Origin: Sclerodactyla briareus | Taxonomy: Eukaryota; Echinodermata; Holothuroidea; Dendrochirotida; Sclerodactylidae | Reading direction: 5' to 3' | NCBI GenBank assembly: GCA_026419785.1 | Contig: JAODTK010003355.1 | Location: 108,632-172,631, forward strand | Length of the DNA stretch: 64,000 bases | In this document: positions 62,202 to 64,000 of the stretch, in pieces | How the letters are laid out: each line of letters starts with the position of its first letter | Numbering within the stretch: the stretch's first letter is position 1 | Program-made: the position numbers and the translations under genes | Notes under the pieces: generated by a model | The model's input: the letters and a program-made list of their open reading frames with translations, nothing else | Database searches by the model: none | Told to the model about the DNA's origin: nothing

Positions 62202-62392
62202 CTGTATGCAGTCCTTGGAGGCCCCGTCATGGCTCACCCGGTCCCCCTAGGGTAGGAGGAACCACCTCCGTGCGTGACAGTAGTCGTCATGAGACCCGTA
62301 GAACAGGACCGGGAACTCTCCACCGGTGACGATGAGACCTGCCGATGTTGCGTGGGAGCCTTGGGATTGCACAACCTCCCCTGGCCACCCAC
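62202..62392 (-). CDS. NSD gene, PWWP exon copy 2 (upstream copy)
   Basis: The exon follows a tttccag acceptor on the minus strand and ends at CAG|gt. Read across frames it shows W-P-G-E-V near the start, then EFPVLFYGSHDDY, then a ... RWFLPYP..GDR segment. These match the second PWWP domain of the NSD histone H3K36 methyltransferases, where PWWP binds methylated nucleosomes. At least two or three one-base indels split it: one near the CNPKAP segment and one before GDR. A diverged second copy of nearly equal length (188 against 191 bp) lies about 430 bp downstream in the gene. It is the first NSD exon I can recognise; earlier PHD exons would be past the window edge. The family call is firm from the downstream exons. 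The exon borders are moderately sure. Confidence 0.7.
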
Positions 62393-62399
62393 CTGGAAA

Positions 62400-64000
62400 T
62401 AAATAGGAAGTACCAAACAAATGTTAACAGAGGAGAGAATTTTTTACTTTGTGCGCGAGAGCGGAGGGAGAACCTTAAAATGATACGATGGAGCTAGGAG
62501 GGATGCGTGGGGTTAATACACCAGGGTTCCTGCATATTATGGGGCAATCAATTTCAATGACCATCTCTATGGACATCTCACTCAGAATTCTCAACTGAAC
62601 ATCCAAAAGAGAGCCAAAGCAAACAACAGCAAACAGCTGGGGAAAGTGAAAACATTCTTCAAGAGAATTTCCAGGGACTGTTCATGGACTTGAAACTTTT
62701 CACTGAATTTCCAAACTTAATCAAGGCCTGAATTTTCATTGATGAAATTCCACTGCCTTTCCAGGGTTTCCTAATGGACCCGGGAACCTGATAACATTAC
62801 AAAAGGCATGAGTACAAGCTTGGACTTCCATGGAATGAGATGCCCTCGAAGGGCACATATCAGTATTTAAACCCATTACCTTCTACCCAGCCAGCAACTC
62901 ACCTGGGCCAGACCACATCACCTCCCCCAACCCAGCTCTCAAAGTTACTTGAGAAGCTACGCCGACCGTGAGCTATGTTATGAGGCTGTCCCATCATGCA
63001 TCCCCAAAAGACCAGTCAGCCACCAACGCACTATGCAGCGGACATGATGTCCTGCCAAGTGGGCTGCCACACGCCATAGAGCGAATGCCTGGAAACACCT
63101 AACCCTCAACTAACCACTCCCGTCACTCTTGTCCTCCTCCCAGCAAGCAACCAAGGCCCTGGGCCTGAATCCATCCCCCAAATCCCATGAGGTAACATTA
63201 GGGCTCTACCGAATGACTTTTTCATGCCAATCCGATGGCCGGTGTTTTCCTTTCCAACATCGGCCGATGTTCAATCCGACCGATGGACGGCAGGAACTAG
63301 TACGAACATATGTGACCATTTGGTTTTTGTTTCATTGTGTACGTGTACACGAGGTGTATGGTTAGTTCTTCAGAGAACCTCTTGAGAAGAAGTGCGCATC
63401 CACACCCTTCAGATGTAAGCCATGCTAAACAAATTATTGATTAAACAATTTGATCACATATCCATCTGAACGTTTTGCATAAAGAAACACTGATAATTGG
63501 GGCGTTCGATCACGTCGTTTGGTGGTCTCCTTTACTAGCGTTTATGCGTGGGGTTCTGAAGCTACGTTATTCACGTAACGCTTGAAAACTTGATTTCACA
63601 TGTGCTGCACTGGAGTAACTACATTTAGGTGCTCCAAAACTATTGTGATGTCTGGCACTACCTCCACTACTCAGTTTCAGTGTCAGTGTTGCTCTGAATT
63701 ATAATTACAGTTGCTTGCTCGCAGAATATAAGCCGATGTTTTAGTGCGGATTAACCTACTGTATGTTTCCCATATTCCGCAGTCTATGAAGAGGATCGAT
63801 TTGTGATGTATTTAGCGTACCTGTGTTTGTGTTAGTTGGTGGTCGGCGTGACGACCTTTTTTTTGTGAAATTCAATTTAATGATTAACAGACACTCATAC
63901 ATGAATAAACGAGACATGGATAAATATGGTTAGAAAAGGGAAACTTTTTCACACTTGAAATATGTGATTTTTGCACATCTGTAGTCTCGAGGTGTCTTTT
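62400..64000. other. no exon recognised; presumed NSD upstream intron
   Basis: No PHD or first-PWWP exon was recognised on the minus strand. A 3' sequence rich in short open frames has no motif. Confidence 0.45.

Overview
The window is nuclear DNA from an animal, most likely an aquatic invertebrate. Evidence: genes are split into short exons with GT/AG splice sites. Recognisable animal families are an NSD-type histone methyltransferase, a fibrinogen-domain protein and a rhodopsin-family GPCR. There are CR1/Jockey-like LINE remnants, abundant microsatellites, and no bacterial operon structure. The exact phylum (lancelet, hemichordate, echinoderm, mollusc or other) cannot be settled by eye.

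Layout. 0-8.8 kb: intergenic DNA with microsatellites, dispersed repeats and one weak coding-like patch. 8.8-11.7 kb: a decayed LINE on +. 11.75-12.77 kb: a damaged class A GPCR on -. 12.8-26.8 kb: repeats, a MITE-like inverted repeat, a LINE tail and a 315-bp tandem repeat. 26.8-31.5 kb: a fibrinogen-related gene on + with a Thr/Pro-rich stalk and a C-terminal fibrinogen domain (FReD) split over three exons. 29.8-37.9 kb: two consecutive copies of a 4.0-kb unit, each carrying the last FReD exon. 38-44 kb: LINE and SINE-like pieces and unassigned DNA. 44.1-62.4 kb: the C-terminal half of an NSD gene on -, read as tandem PWWP exons, linker, AWS, pre-SET, SET, post-SET, and finally a PHD/C5HCH exon with a charged tail. 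The N-terminal exons would lie beyond 64 kb.

The most important general observation is sequence quality. The conserved exons of both multi-exon genes are interrupted by single-base indels, often in short homopolymers, while splice sites and zinc-ligand residues are intact. The two 4-kb copies also differ mostly by scattered one-base indels. This points to an unpolished long-read assembly, so the 4-kb tandem copy may be a false duplication. Apparent frameshifts should not be taken as pseudogenisation without read-level checks.

I found no convincing wholly new system. The best candidates for real novelty are the tandem PWWP exons, one lacking the W-W-P core; the duplicated 3' FReD exon; and a dispersed repeat family that begins with a hairpin palindrome.
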